Assembly (NCBI GenBank): GCA_949128115.1
Contig: OX421961.1
Location: 106,624,363-106,688,362 of the forward strand
Reading direction: 5' to 3'
Source: Anaspis maculata
Taxonomy: Eukaryota; Arthropoda; Insecta; Coleoptera; Scraptiidae
Length of the DNA stretch: 64,000 nucleotides
The position numbers and the translations under genes are program-made. The notes beneath the pieces were generated by a model. It ran no database searches. It saw only the letters and a list, made by a program, of their open reading frames with translations, and had not been told where the DNA came from. Below are positions 11,191 to 21,690 of the stretch, piece after piece (the stretch's first letter is position 1; every line of letters starts with the position of its first letter).

Positions 11191-13018
11191 TAGTCCGGTG
11201 GTTAAGCGCCAAAAAAAGCTCGAACTATGCATTTTGAGCTTAAGCAATGCGCTTTTGGGGTTCGATTGGGGATCCCCATACCTTGATTTCAAGAGTTGGA
11301 GACATCGGTGCACTCGATGCGGAGGGGGTCTGGGGGGCCCTTGAAAGTTGAAGGTGCGAGGCTTCCCACCAAATCACCATACCACCACGAAATTCCTACT
11401 TGGATGTCATTAAACGACTCTAACCTACACATTGACAACATTTGTTACCATGTCCCAACAGTTCTTCACACTGAAAAAAATTAATTCTTATGACAGATCG
11501 GAAAAAACTGTTTTTCTCAATTCTTCATCCCCACAACGAATCAACTGTCAAGTTTGGTGTCATTTTAGAATAAACGGCATCCTCTGGTTTCATTCACCAA
11601 GTCAAAATGTTTGTGAGACCAACGTGCAAAGAATGGCACGCCAAGAAGTGAGCATTTTTGAGCACCTCATTTAACAGTAGTTTCTTGACTGATACCAATC
11701 GATATGATTGATAACGTTGACATGGATGAATAACTTGAACTCTTTTGTAACGGTAATACATGTGAATGAAACTCGACACGAGCGTGGAGGCCTGGGAAAA
11801 TTTTTTTTCTCCAGCGGTCGAATTTATTTCACGCCTACTGAGCGTTAGTTTGTTGGACTCAGGCAGGCAGCGTTTGAATAGGTTCGGAGACAAAATTTCC
11901 ATATCTGTCTATGCAGCTGAGTAGCATAATTCTGGAAACTGATTTGAGAATCATCAAAGATTATTTTGAGAGTCACTAGGTACTCCCATGGGGATTAACT
12001 GCAGGGATCATGGCTGACGACGGAGGGCATTCAACTTTTAAAGTGTTATTTTCTATTTTCCTCTACCAACCTTCAAGGTTGTTATCATTTTGTACGTGTA
12101 AGTTTTCTTATGTTTGGAAAAGAAATAATTTTATAAAAACAACCGTGAAAATGACTGTCATAGTGGCAGAAAATAAGATCTTGGACGTTGAATTTCCTCC
12201 GCCGTTAGCCATCACCTCTGCAGTTAACCACCATGTGGGTACTGACCGGCAAAACAATCATTGATGATTCATAAATCGATTTCCAGAATTAAACTGCTCA
12301 ACTTTTCAGAAAGATATGGAAATTTTGCTTCCAAAGCTATCCAAACGCTGCCTGCCTGAGCCCAACAAACTAACGCTCAGTAGGCGTGAAATAAATTCGA
12401 CCGCTGGAGAAAATTATTTTTTTCCAAGCCTCCACGCTCGTGTCGAGTTTTATTCACATGCATTACCGTTACAGAAGAGTTCAAGTTATTGATCCATGAC
12501 AAAATTATCAATCATATCGATTGGTATCAGCCAAGAAACTACTGTTAAATGAGGTGCTCAAAAATGCTCACTTCTTGGCGTGTCATTCTTTGCACGGTGG
12601 TCTCACAAACATTTTGACTCGGTGAATGAAATCAGAGGATGCCGTTTATTCCAAAATGACACCACACCTGGCAGTTTATTCGTTGTGGGGATGAAAAATT
12701 GAGAAAAACTGTTTTTTCCGATCTGTCATAAGAACTAATTTTTTTCAGTGTGAAGAACTGTTGGGACATGGTAACAAATGTTGTCAATGTGTAGGTTAGA
12801 GTCGTTTGATGACATCCAAGTAGAAATTACGTGGTGGTATGGTGATTGGGTGGGAAGCCCCACACCTTCAACTTTCAAGGGCCCCCCAGACCCCCTCCGT
12901 ATCGAGTGCACCGATGTCTCCAACTCTTGAAATTAAGGTTGAGGGACCCCCAATCAAACCCCAAAAGCGCATTGCTTAAGCTCAAAATGCATAGTTAGGA
13001 CGCTTAACCACCGGACTA
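11191..13018. mobile_element. Foldback element with TAGTCCGGTGG termini
   Basis: The ends TAGTCCGGTGGTTAAGCG (11191-11208) and its exact complement (13001-13018) are flanked by ATA on both sides (11188-11190, 13019-13021). Inverted arms extend about 0.75 kb on each side, with a loop of roughly 350 bp around 11950-12280. The ORFs at 11296-11484 (+) and 12735-12923 (-) are mirror copies in the arms. No transposase is present. Confidence 0.8.
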
Positions 13019-13272
13019 ATACTAGTCAGTTGTTTTATTCTATCGGGTAGCTTACGATAAATTTGCCCGCAACAATATTCGGGAGCTTTTTCGTACATAG
13101 TCGTTCTATGTTTAGGCAGCCTAATCTCTTTTCCGTCTCTTGTATTATACTGGTGACATGCATTGTTATTTACAAAATAATTTCTATGACTATGTACATA
13201 TACTCATACAACATCTAAAAATAAACAACATCTAAATATCTCATTTTGGAGTTTCAGCACGCGCGGTGGATT

Positions 13273-13418
13273 TGTGGCGGCTCTCATATGGGCATGTGAC
13301 AGAGGAACTGTTGTCTCCCTTGATAGCTTAGTGGTTAGAGTACCCATTCGGCTAATGGAAGACGCAGGTTCGAATTCTGCTCAGGGCAGACACTTTTTCT
13401 CCGTCACATCGCGCCATA
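13273..13418 (+). repeat. 5' LTR of the TRIM
   Basis: 146 bp. This copy looks slightly more decayed than the 3' LTR: its B-box-like segment is GGTTCGAATTC instead of GGTTCGAATCC, and its A-box-like segment is TAGCTTAGTGG. Confidence 0.85.
13317..13388 (+). ncRNA. tRNA-like sequence inside the 5' LTR
   Basis: Degenerate version of the 3' LTR tRNA-like unit. A and B boxes are recognisable with one change each. It is unlikely to be a functional tRNA. Confidence 0.55.
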
Positions 13419-13420
13419 AA

Positions 13421-13433
13421 TGGTGACCCGAAC
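13421..13433 (+). other. Primer binding site of the TRIM
   Basis: TGGTGACCCGAAC, placed 2 bases after the 5' LTR and starting TGG as expected for pairing with a tRNA 3' CCA end. I did not identify the primer tRNA. Confidence 0.7.
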
Positions 13434-13614
13434 AACAATAACAAGCACGCAACACGCTACTCAAATAAACAAGTAACAGCGAACAATTGAATAGCACCGC
13501 CACTTCTCTTCCTACGTCCACCCACGTCCTATCCGTCGCCCTAGCTGGGGGGTACCGAACAACGGTTTGTAAGAACGGTGAACACGGATGACATACGAGA
13601 CGAACGACGTCTCT

Positions 13615-13627
13615 GGAGGGGGAGTAC
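13615..13627 (+). other. Polypurine tract of the TRIM
   Basis: GGAGGGGGAGTAC immediately before the 3' LTR, the expected plus-strand priming site. Confidence 0.75.
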
Positions 13628-13773
13628 TGTGGCGGCTCTCATATGGGCATGTGACGGAGGAACTGTTGTCTCCCTTGATAGCTCAGTGGTTAGAGTACCC
13701 ATCCGGCAAATGGAAGACGCAGGTTCGAATCCTGCTCAGGGCAGACACTTTTTCTCCGTCATATCGCGCCATA
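13628..13773 (+). repeat. 3' LTR of the TRIM
   Basis: 146 bp, aligned end to end with the 5' LTR and followed directly by the GATT duplication. Confidence 0.85.
13672..13743 (+). ncRNA. tRNA-like Pol III unit inside the 3' LTR
   Basis: 72 nt that fold as a cloverleaf. The A box TAGCTCAGTGG and the B box GGTTCGAATCC both match consensus, the T stem is 5 bp (GCAGG/CCTGC), and 6 of 7 acceptor pairs form. A five-T run at 13749-13753, a Pol III terminator, follows 5 nt after the end. The anticodon position reads GGC, but base 33 is C rather than the invariant T, and the anticodon stem has a mismatch. It is therefore more likely a tRNA-derived promoter module than a decoding tRNA. Confidence 0.65.
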
Positions 13774-13777
13774 GATT

Positions 13778-14590
13778 CTTTCTCGGTTTTGCGTCCATGT
13801 CGAGATTTATATATTTCCACAGCTCCCAATATTGTGGAATTAATGCCGGTGTTTTATATTCTCAACCGGAAAATTCCCGGGAAATCGAAGAAAAAAAAAT
13901 TGGAAAATGGTCAAGAATCAGTTACCTTTTGTTAAAAAAAATTTGTAAGAATCTCAATCTATTCACAGGATAAGAAGTTGGAGAATTTGCAGTTTTTCCA
14001 GAGAGGAAAACTCGGAAACCGTCGTGCACGTGGGTCTAATTTCAAAAGTTTTTCCTTCAAAAATTGATCAATCTTTTTTCCAATTTTTATTCCCAGCATG
14101 TCTGCACCTAAAATGAATATTTCTTGGGGCTCGCCGCAAGTTTGCACTGCAGTTTTGTACCGCTGTAACCCCCTAAGGAAGCAATTTGGGAAAAAATGTT
14201 GCTCCAACTTTTTGACTTATTTTTTTGAGAGGAATCATCCTCCCGAAATTTTACGCAAGGTCACTGAAACACACTGTATAATTATGCAACCACACATACG
14301 TACCTACATTCAACAGTCCCAGAGTCCATCTACTATTTATTTAGCTTTGAAATAAAGAGGGGTAGGCGCGAGGGTAGGCGGCATATGACAATGGCTAAAT
14401 ATTAGTTGTGGGTCTTATTTTTTCGGGGGGACATTTGAGCCGTGGGATGATTTATCAGTGTGATAAGACTCCTGTATAAATGCGCCGTGGTGGACTTTTT
14501 TCCGGTGGGAGGTTTGAGCCGTGCGTGATATATTTTGGCGGTGTGATGGTGATGACCTGGTGATGACGCGTTGTGGGTGGACCGTGGACC

Positions 14591-14633
<43 letters not shown>

Positions 14634-15286
14634 GCGTGGACCTTCTTCCAGTGAATCGTTTCAGCAGTGGATGTCTTCGCGCGGTGGTGGCAGAGTTCGG
14701 GTATAAATGAGTAGTGGACTTTTTTCCGGTGGGACGGCTTGTCTATATGGTGGGACGTTTGAGGGTTTGAGCTGTGGACTGATCTCGCCGTAGACCGCTG
14801 AGTGGGCTTCCCTCTGCTCTACCTACAGAAAATAAGTTGTGCCCGCATCCCGCACTGACTTTGTGCGATATGTAACTTCAAACAGAATATATTTGCAAAA
14901 GAGCTATTTGATGAAGTGTTTGTAGTGGAGTGTAGTCTCGAGTGTAGTAGTTATATGTGAGTGGAGTGAAGTGCAGTGAACACACACAGGAAATGGCGAA
15001 ATGTGCTAATGTGATTTGAATTGGTGGCACGACTGGACTGGTATGTTGTATGTTCGAGGGTATGTTTGTTTTATGGACTATTTTAAGGGCAGTAGTATGA
15101 TGGCAGGAATATGGCAGTAGTTCGCGAAAGTGTCGACTGCTGCTGGATGTAGAACAATGTTGAAGTTGATGTTGATACCGAAGTAGTAGGTATCCTGTTC
15201 ACTTTTTATTTTCAGTAGAATGACTTTTTGGAGCAAAATGGGGAGCAAAAATAAAGTGACAAGCCGAGGGGCCAACCACTCCGGGA
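13778..15286. other. Intergenic, mixed dispersed repeats, no gene recognised
   Basis: About 13895-14010 recurs, diverged, near 46355-46460. A GTATAAATG...GTGGACTTTTTTCCGGTGGGA block occurs twice, near 14473 and 14700. From about 15200 the sequence AAAATAAAGTGACAAGC is shared with 20398-20425, 34128-34150 and 36130-36140, marking a dispersed repeat family. No exon was found. Confidence 0.5.
14591..14633 (+). repeat. Hexanucleotide microsatellite (AGGAGC)n
   Basis: About seven near-perfect hexamer units. Confidence 0.9.
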
Positions 15287-15458
15287 ATACCTGTACAAAA
15301 TGTTAAGAATACTTAGGGAATACTTGGAGAATACTAGGAAATATATGGAAATACCGGGAATATTCGGGAATACTCCGGAAATACCTGAGAATACATGGGA
15401 ATACTCGAGAATATGTGGAAATATCAGGAAATATCTAGGAATACCTAGGAAATACTTG
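15287..15458 (+). repeat. Short-unit tandem array based on GGAATAC
   Basis: About fourteen degenerate units of 11-13 bp (GGGAATACTT, GGAAATACC and similar). The array is preceded by GGGGCCAACCACTCC and GGAATACCTGTACAAAA. A second array of the same unit lies at 20050-20240. Confidence 0.8.
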
Positions 15459-15719
15459 TATCAGAAAACCTCACCAGAGATCGGGAGACGAGCCGTTTCC
15501 ATTTGTTATGGAAAAAACATCGTCGTTCGAAAGAGAAACGAGACAGAGAGAACAACACAGTTCGAGGGTGAAAGGATCGGTGCTGTGAATTTCTGGGGAA
15601 AAGCGTTAATAAAGGGAAAGGTAGACAAAATTGTCATACATTTTTTAACAATTGCTTCTCCTGCATGCGTAAAATAGTAGTAATACTTATACGAGAATTT
15701 TCATAGAATTAACAGCTTA

Positions 15720-18700
15720 TTTTGATCTTGTTCACCTAATCTAAACAAGTGAATATCCCCTCACTTGCGTGAGTCGCAATAGCGCGTTTTCTTAGTGCAG
15801 ATCTGTTGATTGAAATGAAGTCCAGCTTGAGAATAAGATTGTTCGTACGAGACAAGAGTAAGTTTCACGTTTCATTACAATCGTTCCACTACTAAGAAAT
15901 TTCAGTGTGACGACCAAGTTGGCGGCGGAATCATGGGACTCAGTTTGAAAATGAGAATGATCATACAAGACGAGGATAAGTTCCAAGTTTCATGCAAATT
16001 GTTCCGCTAATGAGAAACTTCAATATGGCGGCGCAATCATGAACCTCAACTTGAAAATAGAAATGTTAATACGAGACAAGAGTGACAAGACTAAGCTCGA
16101 AGTTTCATCACAATCGTTCGACTAATAACCCTGTTGCAAATGTCATATAGAACCATATAAAAAAAAGCTATATGGCTTCTGTATGGCTGGTATATGGAAT
16201 TTGGTACAGTCATTCCATATAGACGGCATATAAAATTACGTATGGACATCCATGTAGAAATACTTTAAAAACCATATAAAAGCCATGTAGAGCCAGATAC
16301 GATTGAAGGTCAATTTCATGGAATTCCATGTAGATTAATATACATCCATATACCTCTACATGGAAAAACATATAGCTCAAAAATATCCCTGATTGGTTAA
16401 AACTCTGTTTCTGTTGGGTTTTCTTTTCTTCCTTAGGGCGTAGGTTGTTCCTCCATCTTGTTGGAACTGAAACCGGCTTTGGAGAAGCGCACTCTCCAAC
16501 TCTGGGCGTTTATTCTTTATTATTTTCTGGAACATGGATATTTTTAATTTTATACATACCTCGTTTTATACCTAACTTCAAAATACTCGTGCTCGTGCAG
16601 ACTGCCCTGCCAGTCCAAGAGTCAAGACAGATACTTACATTATGTTGTGAATATGTAGACGCGTTTTCCTTACCATCACCGATACCATTATCATCTTATG
16701 ATTGTGAGTCTTGAGATGATTCCTGTTCTAGCAGGTTCGGAATTCGGAATCGCTTGGCTTCTGTTGCTAGTGGAAGAAAATAATCTTAAATCCGCCTGGA
16801 AGCACTGAGGTTAAATTAAACTTACCGCCGAGACTGATTATTTTATGTTTTCTGTCGGCACCACTTCACGGATTTGGTCACCTACGAAATAAACATACGC
16901 GAACTTCATAATTTCATTCAAGATGATGCGACACACGGCTTGCTGGTCAAACTAAGCCAAGCCAGATTGAGATGACGACCGTCGAGCAAACTCGAAGTGA
17001 CATTGTCATTTTCCGAGTCCCGAAATTGACCAATCATATGAGCGAATTTTCTCGCTGTTTATTGGTTAGATTCTACATGGAAATCCATGTAGCGACATGG
17101 AAATCCATGTAACGCATATTTGAATGAAAAAAGTCACATATAGCCATGTAGAGATATCATATGTTTTTCCATGTACATCAAATTCAACAATGTTTCCCAT
17201 GTACACTCCTACAGGAATGTATATGGATTGTATATATATTTTTTTACCAGGAATTGCATGTACAAAACCAGTCGAACTGAATGACAACCTATAGACTCCT
17301 GTAGAGACTGTTAGGGCCATATAGATGACATATACAATTTCTATATGATTCTATAGTACATTTGCAACAGGGAAGAGATTCCAATATGGCGGCCAAGATA
17401 GCGGCGGAATCATGAAATTCAGCTTCAAAATAAGAATGATAACACGTGACAAGGATGAGTTCAAAGTTTCACGAAAATCGTTCCACTAATAAGAAATCTC
17501 AATATGACGGCGGAATCATGAAACTCAGCTTATTGAAAATAAGAATGATCATACGAGACAAGGTTAAGTTTTAAGTTTTATGAAAATCGTTCCCTAATGA
17601 GAAATTTCAATATGGCGGCCAAGATGGCGGCGGAATCATGAAGTCCAATCTACCCAACGGCCACGCTGGAAGACCTAAGCTATCCATCGGCAAAAGTTTC
17701 AGGGCTCTAGCTTCATACCCCGAGGAGTAGTTCAGCTTCTTAGAAGTGCAAAGGAAATCTTTGTTTCGTGATAATAATAATGGTAACTATGTAGAAATGA
17801 AAAAACAAGCCCATTGGCCACCCTTGGAGACATCGATTAGCTATTCATCGGGAGAAGTTCCAGGGCTCTAGCTTCATTACCCAAGGAGGAGTTCAACTTC
17901 TTAGAAGTGCACAGGAAATCTTTGTTTTTTGATAATAATAATAATGATGATAACTTCGTAGGGATAAAAAAGTCCACTGGCCACCCTTCCTTCGGGACAT
18001 TTATAGCTATCCATCAGAAAAGATTCCAAGGCTCTAGCTTCATTCCTCGAAAAGGAGTAGGTACCAACTTCTTAATTTCTACACGGACAGACAAGCAGAC
18101 AAACCGGCCGTATAAGCGTCATTTTCTTACGAAAATGCGCTAAGGTACTTGTGTGGCGAAGTATATGGCATAATAAACAAGTGAATATCCCCTCACGTGC
18201 GTGAGTTGCAATAGCGCATTTTCTTAGGGCAGATCTGTCATTGATGAAAGCAAGGATGAAAGTCATGGTTGAAAATAAGAATGTTCATACGAAACAAGAG
18301 TAAGTTTCATGTCAATCGTCCACTAAATAAATAAGAGATTTCAATATGGCGGCCAAGATGGCGGCGGAATCATGAAATTCAGTGGAACGATTTTCATGAA
18401 ACTTTAAACTTACCCTTGGCCTTGTACATATGTTCAATCTTATTTACAAACTGCATTCCATGATTCCGCCGCCATATTGAAATTTATCATTGGAACGATC
18501 TTCAATAAGCTTTCCCTTGTCTCGTATGATCAATCTTATTTTTGGCGCATTGTCTTGAGAAAATGAGGCTGATATGGGCGGTCTGTCTTTCTGTCCGTCC
18601 ATCTGTCCGTGTACAAATTAAGAAGTTGTACTCCTCCTTGGGGAATCAAGCTGGGGCCTTGGAACTTTTTCCGATGGATAGCCAAAGGTGGCCAATGGGT

Positions 18701-19135
18701 ATTTTTTCCATCCATACATCGTTATCATTATTATTATCAAAAACCAAAGACTTCCTGTGGACTTCAAAGAAATTGAACTCCTCCTCGGGCGATGAAGCTA
18801 GAGCCCTGGAACTTCTTTCGATGGATAGCTTAGGTTCTCAGGGGTGGCCAATAGGCAGATTGGATTTCATGGTGGTGGCGCCATCTTGGTCACCATATTG
18901 AAATCTCTTATTAGTGGAACGATTTTCATGTAACTTGGAACTTACCCTTGTCTCGTATGATAATTCTTATTTTCAAGCCAAGTTCCATAATTCCACCGCC
19001 ATCTTTGCCGCCACATTGAATTTTTCATTAGTGGAACGATTGTCATGAAACTTGGATGTCTTGGAACTTACTCTTGTTTCGTATGAACATTCTCATTTTC
19101 AAGCTAATTTAATAATTCTTCTGAAACTTGGAGAC
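15720..19135. repeat. Complex arthropod repeat region built from mirrored units
   Basis: Units of about 110-120 bp containing AATATGGCGGCCAAGATGG and GAACGATTTTCATGAAACTT recur at about 15790-16135, 17375-17650 and 18240-18420, and inverted at about 18380-19100. A second module (AGGGCTCTAGCTTCAT plus AACTTCTTAGAAGTGC) recurs at 17680-18060 and, inverted, at 18610-18840. Motifs such as GGACAGACAAGCAGAC (18084) and CTGTCCGTCCATCTGTCCG (18590) belong to it. ACAAGTGAATATCCCCTCAC occurs at 15749 and 18178. No gene was found. Confidence 0.75.
16139..17372. mobile_element. TIR element inserted in the mirrored-unit repeat
   Basis: The ends CCCTGTTGCAAATG and CATTTGCAACAGGG are perfect inverted repeats. 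Imperfect inverted similarity rich in ATATGG/CCATAT continues for about 250 bp on each side. The outside sequence rejoins as a normal unit of the surrounding repeat, which shows a recent insertion. A dinucleotide AA is present on both flanks. Internal sequence at about 16400-17050 is not palindromic, and no transposase was recognised in it. Confidence 0.8.
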
Positions 19136-20049
19136 TTATCTCTCAAAATTTGTTACAACTAGTAACCTAACACCCTGTATTACAGAGTGAGTAAATAGTA
19201 AGGGATCGGAACACTACGTTTCACCCGTTCAAGATTGAAATATGATTCAAACGCCTATCCACATTGTTTTTCATTCTGCGTCGGCTGCGTCACTCAAAAA
19301 AATTCAATTATACAGGGTAGGGGAGTCATATAGTTCAGGTATAGTTATAATATATATAAGTATGTCAACTTTTTTTTTCAAATTGGACATCCTATATTCT
19401 ATCCATAGACTTATTAGCCTTTAAAGGCTAATACTATACAATACTAATAGGTTCAGGGTTCAGGGCGGTATGAAATGTTTAATGTTTGACGTTTTGGTGC
19501 GGCGTTACCGTCTTGAAATTTGGAATACATTGAGAAAAATGACATCTCCATCCACATGACATAATAAGGTTTGGCGGTAATGTACGTAAAATTGTTTATT
19601 CAAGAAAGTCATAACTTCATTTATTAAAATGGCACCCCCTGTACTTTTTGACATGATTGGATCTGTCTGTGGTCTGGCTACATTTTTCATAAGGGATGTC
19701 CTATACCTAAGATGCATATTTTTTGAAATATTGGACATTTTTTTAAGAAATAATTTTTCACACCCTGTACTGTATCTAAAGCCAAACCTTATCAAGTCAG
19801 GCAGGTAAAGCTGTCCTTTTTCCTCGTGATGGTACCTATACATTTTTTTGACGTTTTGATGCGGCGTTGCCAAACAGATTTTTCTTTAGATTTCAACGCA
19901 TGACTATTATTATTAGTATTTACTAAAAAAAAAATCTCACTGCTAAGTTTTATACTTATAAGGTTATTTAATAACGTTATAAACCGCGAGGGTGTGTCAA
20001 TTCAAGGTTTTTAGGCCTTTAACTGCGATATATTTCAATTTGGGTGCAT
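19136..20049. other. Repeat-derived intergenic sequence
   Basis: GACGTTTTGGTGCGGCGTT (19488) and GACGTTTTGATGCGGCGTT (19851) form a pair of direct repeats about 360 bp apart. Fragments ending ACACCCTGTA occur near 19170 and 19760. No gene was seen. Confidence 0.45.
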
Positions 20050-20240
20050 AGGAAATACTTTGGGAATACCTGAAAATACTTGGAAATTTTAGGAAATACT
20101 GGGGAATAGAAGGAAATACTGAGGAATACATGGAAATACTTGGGAATATCAAGAAATATTGAAGAATACTTGGGAAATAATAGGGAATACGTGGAAATGC
20201 AGGAATAGGTCGGAAATACATGGTATTCTCGGAATACCTG
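20050..20240 (+). repeat. Second GGAATAC tandem array
   Basis: Same unit and same orientation as the array at 15287-15458. It is followed by GGAATACCTGTACAAATTTT and AGTGGTTGGCCCCTC, the complement of the sequence before the first array. Confidence 0.8.
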
Positions 20241-20676
20241 TACAAATTTTCATGAGTGGTTGGCCCCTCGTGACAAGCTGATGGAGCGTTGGGAGGATAC
20301 GGCTGATGGCCGCTGATAGTTTCGGTCCAAAACTTTGCAGAGGTGCCATCAGCCGCCGAGCCGCCGTAGCTGTAGGTATAGCTCCCTCATGCAGCTTGTC
20401 ACTTTATTTTTGCTTCAAAAAGTCATATTCTACTGAATGGTAACTTTCATTATAGTGGTATACCCAACGCTTGCGCCAAATTTCAACATGCCCGCATGCT
20501 CGAATGGCGTCAAATACAAAATTTGCGAACAAATGCTACAAAATCGCAAGAAAAACCGCCAAAAAGTTGGAAAATACGCGCCGCAGCGAACAGGGTAATG
20601 GGCTAGAGGTCAATACACACTAGTGATTACTTATTTTTCATCAAAAAGTCTGCATTGTTCATTAAATTATGAATAA

Positions 20677-20846
20677 AGGTGCGTTCAGTCAGCTTATTTA
20701 GCCGCAAGTTTTAATTTTAGTCGTAAGCGCAGCATCGCTTATTGGCTGCATGATCTGAGGAGGCTGGTTCATGACAGCCAATGAGCATCGCTGCGCTTAC
20801 GACTAAAATTAAAACTTGCGGCTAAATAAGCTGACTGAACGCACCT
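20677..20846. mobile_element. Palindromic MITE, AGGTGCGTTCAG ends, TAA duplication
   Basis: 170 bp. The arms (AGGTGCGTTCAGTCAGC and complement) are nearly perfect for about 60 bp. TAA is duplicated at 20674-20676 and 20847-20849, matching the TWA duplication typical of PIF/Harbinger MITEs. Confidence 0.88.
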
Positions 20847-21103
20847 TAACTGCTATCCTTGGTGACCCGTTTCGGAGTGAAATTTTTCCGGTTACACAGC
20901 TTCACCCACCGTGCACATTTGTCACATTCCTCGCAAAACTTTACGTGTTTTTCAAACTCCAGTACCAAGTTTTTACGGTATTTTAAGCACGTTTTTGGGA
21001 ATCGGATAAAGAAATACATATTTTTGTCATTATACCGACTATCACTGTATGCCAATTCCCATGAGCACAATGTTTCACGGCCCCTTTCACCTTGTTTTTC
21101 CAT
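20846..21103 (-). pseudogene. THAP zinc-finger remnant, truncated by a MITE
   Basis: An 85-codon frame with the pattern FFIRFPK ... CARWVKLCNRKNFTP. It resembles the middle of THAP domains (F.FP, C..W, RKNF.P, then S before C-S-x-H-F). The reading frame ends exactly at the junction with the MITE at 20677-20846: the TAA target duplication supplies the stop where the C-x2-H-F part should begin. An unusual insertion of about 20 residues separates the FPK and CARW segments. THAP domains are found in P-element-like transposases and host DNA-binding proteins. This is probably a transposase fragment carried in the foldback element. Confidence 0.45.
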
Positions 21104-21171
21104 GATTTTTGGAAGGATAACACCGCTGATTTAGTTTTGAAAAAAACTGATTTTTATACTTTGAAGAACTG

Positions 21172-21343
21172 TTCTTGAATCGTGTGAGAAAAGTCCCTGG
21201 GAGTAAAATACATTCCGCAGTACACTGATGTAGCGAATGTTGCCTAAAATCATGGTTTTCAGGCAACTTTCGCTACAGAAGTGTAGTACGGATTATATAA
21301 AACTCCCAGGGACTTTTCTCACACGATTCAAGAATAGCGGCCC
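21172..21343. mobile_element. GGGCCGC-family MITE, uninterrupted copy
   Basis: 172 bp. It runs from TTCTTGAATCGTGTGAG (the first 8-9 terminal bases are missing at the left) to CAAGAATAGCGGCCC. It is the same family as 6666-7879 but without the CAGGGTG insert. Confidence 0.85.
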
Positions 21344-21690
21344 ACTTGTTTACAAACGTACAACACTCGGAGCGAATTTCAAAATGGCGAATAAATAGTT
21401 GACGTTGACAGCAGACAGCAGTGAAAAGTCACGGCCGTTGCTTGTCAAACTGGAAATAGAGTTGGTGGAGGTTGCATTATGGGTTGCGTACGTACATCCG
21501 ATCAATGTAAAACGTAGTTATTTATAATTTAATGAACAATGCGGACTTTTTGATGAAAAATAAGTAATCACTAGTGTGTATTAACCTCTAGCCTATTACC
21601 CTGTTCGAAGCGGCGCGTATTTTTCAACTCTATGGCGGTTTTTACGCCATTTTCTAGCATTTGTTCGCAAATTTTGTATTTGACGCCATT

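Larger units (their letters stand above)
13273..13773 (+). mobile_element. Terminal-repeat retrotransposon in miniature (TRIM), 501 bp
   Basis: Two 146-bp direct LTRs (13273-13418 and 13628-13773) differ at about six positions. They begin TGTGGCGG and end CGCGCCATA. The internal 209 bp begins, 2 bases after the 5' LTR, with a primer-binding-site-like TGGTGACCCGAAC (13421-13433) and ends with a polypurine tract GGAGGGGGAGTAC (13615-13627). A 4-bp target duplication GATT abuts both ends (13269-13272, 13774-13777). There is no coding capacity, so it must be mobilised in trans, presumably by a Ty3/gypsy-like element. Each LTR contains a tRNA-like Pol III unit, listed separately. Confidence 0.88.
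20500..21690. mobile_element. Foldback element carrying two MITEs and a THAP remnant
   Basis: Left arm about 20500-20676 and right arm about 21525-21690 are inverted copies (shared blocks GGCGTCAAATACAAAATTTGC, 20 bp or less per block, and ACACACTAGTGATTACTTAT). The interior holds a MITE at 20677-20846, a THAP-like remnant, and a second MITE at 21172-21343. Confidence 0.7.

Noticed and set aside
13672..13743. Calling this a functional tRNA-Ala(GGC)
   Set aside because: Base 33 is C, the anticodon stem has a mismatch, one acceptor pair is lost, and the sequence is part of an LTR; a tRNA-derived promoter is more likely.
13578..13973. 131-codon plus-strand frame over the TRIM
   Set aside because: It crosses the PPT, LTR and tRNA-like unit; not a protein gene.
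15287..15458. CRISPR-like spacing of short repeats
   Set aside because: Units are degenerate, contiguous and without spacers; the genome is eukaryotic.
16445..16714. Hydrophobic 89-codon frame inside the 16.1-17.4 kb element
   Set aside because: No transposase motif, no splice context and biased AT composition; probably chance.
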